Assembly: GCF_020172085.1 (NCBI RefSeq)
Contig: NZ_JAIVAT010000009.1
Location: forward strand, 248,001 to 312,000
DNA: 64,000 nt
Origin: Rossellomorea aquimaris
Lineage (GTDB): Bacteria > Bacillota > Bacilli > Bacillales > Bacillaceae_B
Direction of reading: 5' to 3'
Under the pieces are notes generated by a model that searched no databases, had not been told where the DNA came from, and saw only the letters and a program-made list of their open reading frames with translations. Below, piece after piece: positions 46,301-54,616 of this stretch (position 1 is the stretch's first letter; each line of letters opens with the position of its first letter). Made by a program: the position numbers and the translations under genes.

Positions 46301-47339
46301 CAAATTCACCTTTATTATCTTTTGCAGTGAAATTACCTTTTTCGTCTACAGATTCAACTGTTACATCAGTAAATTCCACAAACATTCCTTCATGCTCTTC
46401 ACCATTTTCAGCTGAGAGATCTGTAGAGATTAGAGAGGCTGGTGAAGGAACTCCCTTGTCTTCTTCTGTAATTTCAACATTTGAAGCAGTTGCTTCAATT
46501 TGCTGCATTCCATAGTAATCTCCCAGTTTACCTTCAGCGATTACTTCATCACCCGGCTCGGCAGTGAGTCCACTTGCCCGGATAATAACGCCGGCTGTAC
46601 CATCCTGGATGAATAGATTCGTTTGTCCACCTGCTTCAAACGCTGCTGTTGCAACACCCTGGACTTTGACTACCGTTCCTTTCGACGCTGTACGTGCGTC
46701 TGCAATGGTGGAGAGTTCAATTGGAGCAGGGTCTGGAGTTGGAGCATCTGAAAGATGTGAGCCAAGGTTTGTGAAGATATCCTTGCCAAGATTTGTCCAT
46801 TGTGCGGTCGGATCAAAAGCATCTGTGACGTCAGCATCACCTGTCATTATTGAATCTTTACGGACAATTGTGACATCCTTGGCGAAATTCACATCTTGTC
46901 CTACTTGCCCTATTGAATCAATGATCGTTCCGTTTTTCTTTAATGTAATTGGGTCATTACCGTTGAAGCTGATAACAGCATTGTCTTGTATATCTGCCTG
47001 TGCAAGAATCTCTTGGGCCGCTTGGGTATTGGAAATAACAAACACTTCTCCTGGACTCAAGGACCCCGTTAAATCTAAAGTAGCCCCTGCTTCTACTGCA
47101 CCATTAAAATGTAATTCTAAGGAGTACTTAGATAAATCAATTGTTTCACCAGTGCCATTATAAAGTTCAAGTGCTTTATTATAACTGGTTCCTTCAATAT
47201 ATTCAGAAATGATCAAGTCCTGAAATGCCTCACCTGCAGCGGATACATGCTGAGATAGAGGAGGCGCAAACAAGCTTAAAGCCATACTGGAAGCAACTGT
47301 TACACTTAACAACTGACGCTTCATTGTTTTTCCGTTCAT
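43371..47339 (-). CDS. Large secreted nuclease (ExeM/NucH type) with CWB2 anchor
   Basis: This protein of about 1322 aa has a signal peptide (about 1-35), a lamin-tail domain (LIISEYIEGTSYNKALELYN), OB-fold nucleic-acid-binding regions (RTASKGTVVKVQGVATAAF and a second copy), a chitobiase-like insert (SIHYTTDGTDPTSD), an endonuclease/exonuclease/phosphatase domain (ASYNIENFHAG, VVLGDLNDFEFSNPL, ASDHDPVL) and three CWB2 repeats at the end. It should degrade extracellular DNA at the wall. The ATG at 47339 has GGGGG six bases upstream. Confidence 0.93.
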   Translation of the reverse strand: MNGKTMKRQLLSVTVASSMALSLFAPPLSQHVSAAGEAFQDLIISEYIEGTSYNKALELYNGTGETIDLSKYSLELHFNGAVEAGATLDLTGSLSPGEVFVISNTQAAQEILAQADIQDNAVISFNGNDPITLKKNGTIIDSIGQVGQDVNFAKDVTIVRKDSIMTGDADVTDAFDPTAQWTNLGKDIFTNLGSHLSDAPTPDPAPIELSTIADARTASKGTVVKVQGVATAAFEAGGQTNLFIQDGTAGVIIRASGLTAEPGDEVIAEGKLGDYYGMQQIEATASNVEITEEDKGVPSPASLISTDLSAENGEEHEGMFVEFTDVTVESVDEKGNFTAKDNKGEFVIKPSDPSTLEIGKTYEILRGVVDYNFNEYKLVPRNSLDIIEKAFSVAASTGSGSVVEGTKITLQTATEGGSIHYTTDGTDPTSDSTEYIAPLELTSDVTIKAVVIKDGKTSEVSTYTYKILKSADGLSIHDIQGDAHTSPYENMTVSNVEGIVTAKAGSNAFYMQEETPDDDVATSEGIYVYAKGNSVKAGDKVNVNGQVKEWREGGYDDAKDLLTTQITASSVTVDSSDNTVPAAIIMGEDRVPPTEVVEDDEMKTFDPETDGLDFYESLEGMLIEIPDATITGPVKYDELPVVVNTSDDQLRTRSGGVLISPEDYNPERMMIDVDGMNINAKTGDMLDGSVIGNVSYDYSNFKIRPTGAFPEVVDGGTVREVTSINPVKEDLTIASYNIENFHAGIDQSKVDKIAESIVKNLKTPDIIGLVEVQDNNGPEDDGTTDASSSYETIIKAIEEAGGPTYKFTDIAPSDNTDGGQPGGNIRVGFIYNPERVQMTDKEAGDAVTAVSVDENGLTQNPGRVEPMNEAFDDSRKPLAAEFMFNDEKVIVVANHFNSKGGDGALFGAEHPVVLGSEVQRIKQAEIINHFVKDVNAKVEDANVVVLGDLNDFEFSNPLKTLKGDVLTDMMEKLPAEQRYSYIYQGNSQVLDHILVTNNLSNRTDIDSVNINSDFSEEDGRASDHDPVLAKIQFKNTVERISGDDRYETAIEVSKKGWESADTVVIARGDKFPDALAGAPLAYKHDAPILLTQQNSLNSEVQAEIKRLGAKKAIILGGEAAVSKYVQYQLKGLGLKTDRISGDDRFETAANIAAKLDGNPEKAIVANAYQFADALSVASYAAQNGYPIILSAQDKLSDASQKVLKDIDEKIVVGGKNAISTDIFESFEEATRYSGVDRYATSAEIAKHLTPQTNNAIVATGANFADALAGSVLAAKEGAEILLVKKDEVPEDIMEAIKMDTILNFHVVGGKNAVSEDVLNKLK

Positions 47340-47449
47340 ATTCTTCCCCCTGTTCATAGATTAATAAAGTAGTAAATTCGCCACCATCTACCAGTATACA
47401 ACAGGATTTGTCATAATAGTGTAAAAATAGGGTAAATTAGCGCATTTTT

Positions 47450-47463
47450 TGTGAACGCTTTCA
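47450..47463 (-). promoter_or_regulatory. CcpA cre site upstream of the nuclease
   Basis: On the minus strand TGAAAGCGTTCACA matches the cre consensus TGWAANCGNTNWCA at all 14 positions. It lies about 110 bases before the nuclease start. Carbon catabolite control of the nuclease is the natural reading. Confidence 0.75.
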
Positions 47464-47496
47464 TTTATAATAAGTAGATTAGGACGAGGGAAAATG

Positions 47497-47540
47497 AAAA
47501 AAGCCCATTGGGGAGCCACTTATGTGATCCACCAATGGGC
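47497..47540 (-). terminator. Terminator after the AbgT gene
   Basis: GCCCATTGG and CCAATGGGC enclose an inner GGATCAC/GTGGCTCC stem, followed on the minus strand by TTTTTT. Confidence 0.9.
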
Positions 47541-47579
47541 AAAGTATTTTTTTCTAGCAAAATAGTAGTGACTGGGGTC

Positions 47580-49109
47580 CTACATATAAACCCCTACACC
47601 AGGTCCAAACGGTATTCCTAACAAAGCAAACGCCAATAGCAATACGATCCAGACCGACAAGAAAGCAATCGTATAAGGAAGCATAAGCGAAATCAACGTT
47701 CCGAGACCGGCTTTCTTATCGTATTCCCGCATGAAGGCGAGGATGACGATGATGTACGGATTCATCGGTGTGATGATGTTGGTGGATGAATCTGCGATCC
47801 GGTAAGCGGCTTGAACGAACGCCGGATTATATCCTAGAGTTGCAAACATCGGGATGAAAATCGGCGCCTCCAGTGCCCATTGTGCCGATCCACTGAAGAT
47901 CAGCAGGTTCAATAGTGCTGTTAACAGGACAAACCCGATGATGCCTGCGAGCCCTGTCATATTGATTGATTCTAGGAAGTTCGCCCCGCTGACCGCTACC
48001 CATGTTCCGAGATTGGTCCAGTCGAAATAAGCGATGAATTGAGCTGCCGCGAAAATCAGAACGATATAACCGCCCATGTCCTTCATGGCTTCCGTCATGT
48101 ATTTCGGTACATCTCTTGTTGATTGGATCTTCTTTACTGTCACTCCATATGCGACACCGATAATGATGAAGAATAATAGAGTGATAGGGATGATGCCTGA
48201 TAGGAAGGTGGACGGTATGAGGCCGCCATCTTCATTTCGCATCGGTGAGTTTGGCCATACAATGGACACGACCAGAAGCAGCACAAATGCCAATCCTGCT
48301 AACGTTGCATTCCGTAACGCTTTTCCTTCTAAAGGACTCTCTTCTTCCAGCACTTTATCGACTTTTCCTTTATACGTTCCAAGTCGTGGCTCCACGATCT
48401 TTTCCGTCACAAATGCCCCGACGACCGTCAGGAATACGACGGAGGTGATCATGAAGTACCAGTTGTCCACAGGTGTAACCCCTACATCGAATGCTTTAGC
48501 CGCTTCTGTTGAGATTCCGGCAAGCAGGGCATCGGTACCCGTGATGATGAAGTTTGCCGTAAATCCTGCCCCTACTCCGGAGAAGCCTGCGGCAAGACCT
48601 GCTAACGGATGTCTGCCTACTGTATAGAAAATCATAGCGGCGAGTGGCGGGATGATGACAAACGCAGCATCTGATGCCAGATTCCCCATGATCCCGACCA
48701 TAATGACCGCGTACGTAATCAATCCTCTTGGAGCATTTAATACCGTTTTCTTGATCGCCGTTTCAAGCAACCCTACTTTTTCCGCGAGCCCAATACCGAG
48801 CATCATCGCAAGCACCAGGCCGAGTGGCGCGAAGCCGGTAAAGTTATCAAGCATGGAGGTTAGGATATATTGAAGCCCCTCACCTGAAACAAGACTCTTG
48901 ATGGGAAGTACTTCCCCATTTTTCGGATGAACGACTGTAACACCCAAGCTGGAAATAAACCATGAAAAAAGGACAATAAAAACAGATAAATACACAAATA
49001 ACATAAATGGGTCGGGAAGTTTATTCCCTACCTTCTCAATGCCACCCAGAAAGCGAAGAAATCCTTTCTCCTTTTGGGGTGGATTCGTTTCTACATTAGG
49101 ATTTGTCAT
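47580..49109 (-). CDS. abgT: AbgT-family transporter (p-aminobenzoyl-glutamate type)
   Basis: This 509-aa membrane protein has an AbgT signature: N-terminal GGIEKVGNKLPDPFMLFVYL, MLGIGLAEKVGLL, GNLASDAAFVIIPPLAA, GFSGVGAGFTANFIITGTDALL and a C-terminal IADSSTNIITPMNPY. About 12 membrane or re-entrant segments are visible. Family members import p-aminobenzoyl-glutamate or export sulfonamide-like compounds. It stands next to an operon with three M20-type hydrolases, which supports an uptake role. A terminator separates it from that operon, so it has its own promoter. Confidence 0.94.
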   Translation of the reverse strand: MTNPNVETNPPQKEKGFLRFLGGIEKVGNKLPDPFMLFVYLSVFIVLFSWFISSLGVTVVHPKNGEVLPIKSLVSGEGLQYILTSMLDNFTGFAPLGLVLAMMLGIGLAEKVGLLETAIKKTVLNAPRGLITYAVIMVGIMGNLASDAAFVIIPPLAAMIFYTVGRHPLAGLAAGFSGVGAGFTANFIITGTDALLAGISTEAAKAFDVGVTPVDNWYFMITSVVFLTVVGAFVTEKIVEPRLGTYKGKVDKVLEEESPLEGKALRNATLAGLAFVLLLVVSIVWPNSPMRNEDGGLIPSTFLSGIIPITLLFFIIIGVAYGVTVKKIQSTRDVPKYMTEAMKDMGGYIVLIFAAAQFIAYFDWTNLGTWVAVSGANFLESINMTGLAGIIGFVLLTALLNLLIFSGSAQWALEAPIFIPMFATLGYNPAFVQAAYRIADSSTNIITPMNPYIIVILAFMREYDKKAGLGTLISLMLPYTIAFLSVWIVLLLAFALLGIPFGPGVGVYM

Positions 49110-49257
49110 GAGGTCACTCCTTCATATAATGTTTTAAGGAATAATTCCTTTTTACTTCCGTTAATAAGTATTTCGATACAAAACGCTCAATTCCTTTTAA
49201 AAATCGAAAATTTATTAGAAAATTTTTAATTTACGGATTACGGTAGGTTTTCTTTAC

Positions 49258-49294
49258 AAAAAAAGGTCTCATTCTAAATTAGAATGAGACCTTT
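49258..49294 (-). terminator. Terminator after the regulator gene
   Basis: AAAGGTCTCATTCTA and its complement form a 15-bp hairpin, followed on the minus strand by seven T. It closes the hydrolase-regulator operon ahead of abgT. Confidence 0.93.
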
Positions 49295-49296
49295 CC

Positions 49297-50604
49297 TTAC
49301 AGTTGAAAACGATATAATTTTCTAGGTCTTCCCCTGCCCCCGCTTTGTTCTTCACCGCTGATTTTCACAATACCGATCCGTTCCATTTCAGTCAGGATCC
49401 TCCGGCCGTTCCGCTCTGTGCTTTTTAGCCAGCGGGAAAGGTCCTGGGAGGTTATCTCCTCTTTATCATAGTGACGCGAAAGGGATAGTATTTTGGAAAC
49501 GATGGCCGAACTGACCGTTGCGTCCTTGAAGGCTTTCTTCCATTCATCCCCCAGGTTGTTCAGTGAGTAGGTAATGGATGTTGTGGATGGAAGGATTTCC
49601 GTCACCGTCTTATCTTCATTGACACTGACGACGATGGACGATTCGTGCTTTCTCGCATGCTGAAACGCAAGACGGACATGGTGCTCTGCTTCCAACACGG
49701 TGACTCCGAATCCTAATCCCACCCGGATATCCAAATCTGTATGAACCTTCACCTCCTGAGTCAGGGTGGAGAAAATCGATTCCTTTTCATGAAGGTCCAG
49801 TTCCCCACGCGTGGTATATACAAAGAATAATCCATCTCCAAGCTGAACCATGGATCCGTTGATTTTTTGGGCGATATCTAGGAGGTTCCGTTTCAAATCC
49901 AGCTCCTGATGCTTCATTTTATACGAAAAATGGGACTCGTCCAGTGTTTGCGTGGAGTAGATCACTTCGATCCCGACGATGGCAATCTGTGATTTCTGAT
50001 ACTTTCTGGACTGGGCCCTTTCTAGTAAATATTGTAGGATCATCCGGATGGATAAATTCGTCGGCACGACACGGTAGCATGGGATGCCCATTTCGGTCAG
50101 GCTCTTTTGCACACTTTGGATACATGTAATGGCGGTTTCAATTTCACCTTTTTCGTAAAGGGTACGGTGATGGTCGATAAGTTCAGCGGCACTGCGATAT
50201 CCTTCATACGGATAGCTTGCGATATGGAGCTGATCAAAGGAATGAAACGCCAAAGCCGTTTCAATTTCCTCTTTTGAAATCGTATCAATACTGATTTTAT
50301 GTAGTAGACGTTGTTCTTTCAGCTGCGCCTCTAATAATGCCCCGAAGAAGCTTGATCCGTGTAGGGGAGGATAGCTCCCTTCCTTTTCCGAGATCCAACC
50401 TTTTTCAAGAGCATAGTAAAAAGGAGACTGCCCTGAGAAGAACCATTGATCAACAAGACCTCGGTTACTCTCTAAGATGTGCTCGATTTCATCCACTTGA
50501 TCGTAGGGAAAGTTCACAAGTTCAATACTTTCAAAATACGTTGCTACATGAGTTATCCGTTTGATCGAATCATCAGGACCGATGACACCAATTTTCACTA
50601 ACAA
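49297..50604 (-). CDS. Transcriptional regulator with GGDEF-like middle and C-terminal winged helix
   Basis: This 435-aa protein begins as an alpha/beta sensor-like domain (residues 1-170, MLVKIGVIGPDDSIKRI), continues with a GGDEF/cyclase-fold segment without the catalytic GGDEF residues (about 200-330, GLGFGVTVLEAEHHVRLAFQHA), and ends in a winged helix (SQDLSRWLKSTERNGRRIL, then GRGRPRKLYRF). It starts at TTG with AGGTG eight bases upstream, inside the end of the previous gene. It probably controls the hydrolases and AbgT. I do not know a named homologue. Confidence 0.78.
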   Translation of the reverse strand: MLVKIGVIGPDDSIKRITHVATYFESIELVNFPYDQVDEIEHILESNRGLVDQWFFSGQSPFYYALEKGWISEKEGSYPPLHGSSFFGALLEAQLKEQRLLHKISIDTISKEEIETALAFHSFDQLHIASYPYEGYRSAAELIDHHRTLYEKGEIETAITCIQSVQKSLTEMGIPCYRVVPTNLSIRMILQYLLERAQSRKYQKSQIAIVGIEVIYSTQTLDESHFSYKMKHQELDLKRNLLDIAQKINGSMVQLGDGLFFVYTTRGELDLHEKESIFSTLTQEVKVHTDLDIRVGLGFGVTVLEAEHHVRLAFQHARKHESSIVVSVNEDKTVTEILPSTTSITYSLNNLGDEWKKAFKDATVSSAIVSKILSLSRHYDKEEITSQDLSRWLKSTERNGRRILTEMERIGIVKISGEEQSGGRGRPRKLYRFQL

Positions 50605-50607
50605 TGA

Positions 50608-51840
50608 TTATTCACCTGCTTCTTGCTGTAATACTTCAGCTAGAATCTCGACTCCTGCATGTAAGTCTTCGGGCGTGCTATGCTCCTTCGGATGGTGGCT
50701 GATCCCTTTTTCACAAGAGATGAACACTAATGCAGACGGCCATTTTGCCGCCATGTTCATGACATCATGTCCCGCTCCGCTGTCCATTACCAAGGTTTTG
50801 TAACCGAGATTTTCTCCGGCAAACTTCGCCCTGGAGGTCAGCTCTTCATCTAAAAGAACAGAAGGATTATCTACAAGAGTTTCTACTTTGATTGTAACAT
50901 TAAATGCTTTCTCGACGCTTCGGCATTTTTCAATGATGTGATCTGCCATTTCTCGTTTCAAGTGATCGTCGACGGAGCGGATATCGATTCCCGCTTCTGC
51001 GTAACCGGGGATGACATTCATGACGTTCGGTTTTACGTCTAGAGTGCTGACGGTTGCCACGAGGGGTTTCGAGGATCGATTGGACAGTTTTTCAGCCTCT
51101 TCGGAAACGAATGTAATGAGTGGGGCAAGGGCCACAAGGGCATCGTTTCTTTTTCCCATCGGAGTCGTACCTGTATGCCCGGCCATGCCTTCTACTTTCA
51201 CTTTCAACCGGATCGGGCAGGCCACGCCACGGACGATTCCGAACTGAGCCCCATGATCTTCAATTTGAGTTCCTTGTTCGATATGGATTTCAATGAAAGA
51301 AAGGATTTCATCTAGGGGTCGTTCCGCTTTTTCTATGGACGACCAGTCTAAGCCTGTAGATTCCACAGCGTCCTTAATACTTGTCCCGTGCCGGTCTTTA
51401 ACGTTTTCTACCGATTTATCGAGGATTCCTGCCACACTCTTACTCCCAATGGTCGAAACACCGAAACGAGCTGATTCCTCAGAGGCAAAGCAGACTACTT
51501 CTATGGAGTGGTGAGGTTTGAATCCCCGGTCCTTCAGTACTTTTACGGCACCAAGACCACAGAGGACACCGGCTGCACCGTCATAACCGCCTCCATTTTC
51601 GACCGTATCGAGATGAGACCCTGTCAGAACGGCTTGTGGATTTACTCCTTCCCATCTGGCAAAAAGGTTTCCTGCATCGTCTTTGCGCACAGATAATCCC
51701 AGATTTTCTGCCACTTCACGAAAGACATCCATTGAAGCCAGCTCTTCCTTTGAATATCCTAATCTCGTAAATCCATCGGGCTGGTCCATGGTATCGACCA
51801 GGTTTAATGCTTTTAACGTTGTATCCAACCATCCCTTCAA
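50608..51840 (-). CDS. Zinc hydrolase, hydantoinase/carbamoylase family (M20)
   Basis: This 410-aa enzyme has the family pattern LTGSHLDTVENGGGYDGAAGV (metal ligands), FASEESARFG, GHTGTTPMGKRNDAL and SGAGHDVMNMA. Relatives hydrolyse N-carbamoyl-L-amino acids or ureidoglycolate-type substrates. TTG start, with GGAGG seven bases upstream, overlapping the stop of the M20 gene before it by four bases (TTGA). It belongs to an operon of three hydrolases. Confidence 0.92.
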   Translation of the reverse strand: MKGWLDTTLKALNLVDTMDQPDGFTRLGYSKEELASMDVFREVAENLGLSVRKDDAGNLFARWEGVNPQAVLTGSHLDTVENGGGYDGAAGVLCGLGAVKVLKDRGFKPHHSIEVVCFASEESARFGVSTIGSKSVAGILDKSVENVKDRHGTSIKDAVESTGLDWSSIEKAERPLDEILSFIEIHIEQGTQIEDHGAQFGIVRGVACPIRLKVKVEGMAGHTGTTPMGKRNDALVALAPLITFVSEEAEKLSNRSSKPLVATVSTLDVKPNVMNVIPGYAEAGIDIRSVDDHLKREMADHIIEKCRSVEKAFNVTIKVETLVDNPSVLLDEELTSRAKFAGENLGYKTLVMDSGAGHDVMNMAAKWPSALVFISCEKGISHHPKEHSTPEDLHAGVEILAEVLQQEAGE

Positions 51841-53156
51841 TTTATAGCCTCCTCAGTTTGTTGTGATCTTTTAAAAATCAAGCGGGCAAAGGCATCTACA
51901 GCGACCTGCAGGACATTTTCTTCAAAATCGAATTCGTGATGGTGATGTCCGTTTTTCAATGGTGTGCCAAAGACCATGAACGTTGCGCTTCCGCCCTGCC
52001 TTTGCACTTCATTGATCATATAGGTTACATCCTCAGATGCCTTTAACGGGAAGTCGTTAAGAACTTCTGATAGATAGGGGCTTTCTTCCTTTACTTCTTT
52101 TAACCACCGAATCCATTCTTCGTCGCACTGCGCTTCCACTGTTTCCCCTACCAGATTAATTTCCGTTTCCACACCATAGAGATCTCCTGATGCCTGGAGA
52201 ATTCGGTGGGCCTCTTTTAGCATATACTGATTGATTTTGGTCGTTTCTCCCCTTGTTTCCACTTCGAGATGCGCTTCATCCGCAATGATGTTTCGTCCTG
52301 TTCCTGCTTGAAGCTTTCCAACATTGATTCTGGTCGCCCCATCCGAATGACGTGGAATAGTATAGAGGTGCAGGCTGGCAGCAGCCGCAGCGAGGAGAGC
52401 ATTCTTCCCTTTCTCGGGCTCGAGGCCTGCGTGTGCGGATTTCCCTTTATACGTGACGTTGATTTTGGAAGACGCGAGGAAAGAATGAGTCGTAGCATAG
52501 ACCCTTCCGACCTTTGTGTCCCGGATTCCGATATGACCGCTTGCAAAGTAATCGACATCCTTAAGCCAACCTTTTTCCACCATGGCCTTCGATCCCCTGC
52601 CACCTTCCTCAGCCGGTTGAAAAAGGATCGTGAACCTGCCTTCAAGTTCCTCTTTATATGCTGATAAGAAGCTTGCCACACCGATCCCGATGGTAGCGTG
52701 GCCGTCATGTCCGCAGGCATGCATGACGTCTTGGTTGCGTGAGTTGAATTTCTCACTTGTAGGAAAGTGCTCTGGGTTTTGCGACTCATTGATAGGCAAG
52801 GCATCAATGTCAAAACGAAACGCCATATGCGGCCCGGGCTTCCCTGTGTCTAAAGTGGCTGCCAGACCTGTGTGTCCACCTTTCATTTGATTCAACCAGC
52901 TCTTCTCCACCCCTTCTTTCAGGGCACGTTCTTCTTGAAGAGATAAATAGTCTTCAACGGGAACCCCCATCCGGACTTCAGATTCCAAAGCATCTTGTCC
53001 AAGATGAACCTTGAAACCGAGATCGACCAGTTCCTTGCCAATAAGATAGGTGGTCACATACTCAGTAAATCCGAGTTCAGGGTTTTGATGAAAAGTACGC
53101 CTGAAAGTAGTGAGAGTCGGCTTTAGTGCTTTAATAAACTGTTCGAGTGGAGTCAT
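51837..53156 (-). CDS. M20 amidohydrolase, AbgA-like
   Basis: This 439-aa M20 peptidase-like enzyme has FRFDIDALPINES, MHACGHDGHATIG, LFQPAEEGGRGS and a lid/dimer domain (SAHAGLEPEKGKNALLAA). The layout and length match AbgA, a subunit of p-aminobenzoyl-glutamate hydrolase, and AbgT is nearby. It shares an ATGA overlap with the previous gene, so translation is coupled. AbgB is not identified with certainty. Confidence 0.88.
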   Translation of the reverse strand: MTPLEQFIKALKPTLTTFRRTFHQNPELGFTEYVTTYLIGKELVDLGFKVHLGQDALESEVRMGVPVEDYLSLQEERALKEGVEKSWLNQMKGGHTGLAATLDTGKPGPHMAFRFDIDALPINESQNPEHFPTSEKFNSRNQDVMHACGHDGHATIGIGVASFLSAYKEELEGRFTILFQPAEEGGRGSKAMVEKGWLKDVDYFASGHIGIRDTKVGRVYATTHSFLASSKINVTYKGKSAHAGLEPEKGKNALLAAAAASLHLYTIPRHSDGATRINVGKLQAGTGRNIIADEAHLEVETRGETTKINQYMLKEAHRILQASGDLYGVETEINLVGETVEAQCDEEWIRWLKEVKEESPYLSEVLNDFPLKASEDVTYMINEVQRQGGSATFMVFGTPLKNGHHHHEFDFEENVLQVAVDAFARLIFKRSQQTEEAIN

Positions 53157-54355
53157 TTGCGAGTCTCCTCTTTATTAAGGTTCTTTAATGTATCAAGTGC
53201 CAACTTGGACATCACTTCTACGCCTTTACTTAGAGCACGTTCATCCAACTTAAACCGGGGATCATGAAGGGGATATTGAGGTTCTGAATCCTTCACAGAC
53301 GTTCCCAACCAGTAGAAGGCTCCGGGATATTTCTGAAGGAAACGGGAAAAATCTTCCCCTCCAAGAGATGGCGATACGGTTGGGGTCGCGTCTTCCCCAA
53401 GAACCTTCCGGGCAGCATTCCGTACTTCATCTGCCCATTGAGGTGAATTGATCGTCGCCGGATAGCCGTCCAAGTATTCAATGGTCATCTGGGCATCAAA
53501 ACTCTTCCCTATCCCTTCTACAATGGAATAGAAACGGTTCTTCACCATCTCTTTCACTTCCGGTTTAAACGTACGAATCGTTCCTTCAAGGTTCACTTCA
53601 TCCGCGATGACATTGTATCGATAGCCTCCCTCAATTTTCCCAATAGTAAGGACCGCGGAATCAATGGGATCGGTGTTCCTGCTTACGATCGTTTGAAGCT
53701 GGGTGATGAGGTTATTCGCGATGATGATGGCGTCATTAGACTGATGGGGCATGCTCGCATGTCCACCGGAACCCTTGACCGTAATCTTAAAGCGGTCTGA
53801 CGCACCCATGATCTCGTTGTGTACAACCCCAACTTCCCCGACAGGCAGATCCGGCCACACATGCTGTCCGAAAATGACGTCAGGTGTATATTCATCAAAC
53901 ACCCCATCGTCCATCATCTGCTGCGATCCCCCGACAGGTGCATTTTCCTCTGCAGGTTGAAAGACAAGGAGGATGGTACCCGCTATTTCCGACTTCAATT
54001 GATGGAGCACTTTCCCTGTTCCGATGAGCATAGACGTATGGGCGTCGTGGCCGCAGGCATGCATCTTATTCTGGATGGTGGATTTGTAGGGAAGATCGTT
54101 TTCTTCCTGGATGGGAAGGGCATCAATATCGGCTCTAAGGGCGATCGTTCCGCCTGGCTTTTCACCTTGTATGATACCGAGGACACCTGTCTTTGCATAA
54201 CCGGTTTTAAATGGGATGCCTGCTTCGGACAATTTCTTCTGAATCGTTTTAGATGTTTCATACTCTTCCCCACTCACCTCCGGATACTGGTGAAGATGTC
54301 TGCGCATATCAATGACTTCATTCTCTACTGATTGGACAAGCTGCTTTAATTCCAT
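53153..54355 (-). CDS. M20 amidohydrolase (hippurate/N-acyl amino acid type)
   Basis: This 400-aa enzyme has LRADIDALPIQEENDLPYKS, MHACGHDAHTSMLIG, FQPAEENAPVGG and a C-terminal SLGGEDFSRFLQKYPGAFYW. It resembles N-acyl-L-amino acid amidohydrolases and hippurate hydrolases of Bacillus, dimetal enzymes that release an amino acid from its acyl group. AAGGAG precedes the ATG. It is the first gene of the operon that continues with the AbgA-like and carbamoylase genes. Confidence 0.93.
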   Translation of the reverse strand: MELKQLVQSVENEVIDMRRHLHQYPEVSGEEYETSKTIQKKLSEAGIPFKTGYAKTGVLGIIQGEKPGGTIALRADIDALPIQEENDLPYKSTIQNKMHACGHDAHTSMLIGTGKVLHQLKSEIAGTILLVFQPAEENAPVGGSQQMMDDGVFDEYTPDVIFGQHVWPDLPVGEVGVVHNEIMGASDRFKITVKGSGGHASMPHQSNDAIIIANNLITQLQTIVSRNTDPIDSAVLTIGKIEGGYRYNVIADEVNLEGTIRTFKPEVKEMVKNRFYSIVEGIGKSFDAQMTIEYLDGYPATINSPQWADEVRNAARKVLGEDATPTVSPSLGGEDFSRFLQKYPGAFYWLGTSVKDSEPQYPLHDPRFKLDERALSKGVEVMSKLALDTLKNLNKEETRK

Positions 54356-54487
54356 GAAAAATCTCCTTTTTCCGTCGATTGATTATTTAAGGAAAAGTTC
54401 CTTAATAATACCGTTAATATATACATTCGCTAACCAATTTGGAAATCCCTCTTTCAGTGGAAAAGTTTTTTGAGCCCAGTACTTTTT

Positions 54488-54575
54488 GAGGGACGGACCT
54501 CACGATTTTTTCAGGGAATCCTGTTCTTATCACAAATAACACTCCTGGAGTTGACATAACAGAGGTCCGTCCCTC
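54488..54575. repeat. Inverted pair of the GAGGGACGGACCTC word
   Basis: GAGGGACGGACCTC (54488-54501) and its exact complement (54562-54575) are 60 bases apart, between the M20 operon and the SEC-C gene. The right copy is followed by TTTCC. The same word recurs at five other sites in the window. Confidence 0.85.
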
Positions 54576-54616
54576 TTTCCTTTTCCCCTCCCACCCATTA
54601 CACTGAAGGAAATACT

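Noticed and set aside
46564..47163. Long plus-strand frame (199 codons) opposite the nuclease gene
   Set aside because: It is antisense to a clearly real gene with domains, has no ribosome site and has a composition typical of a codon shadow.
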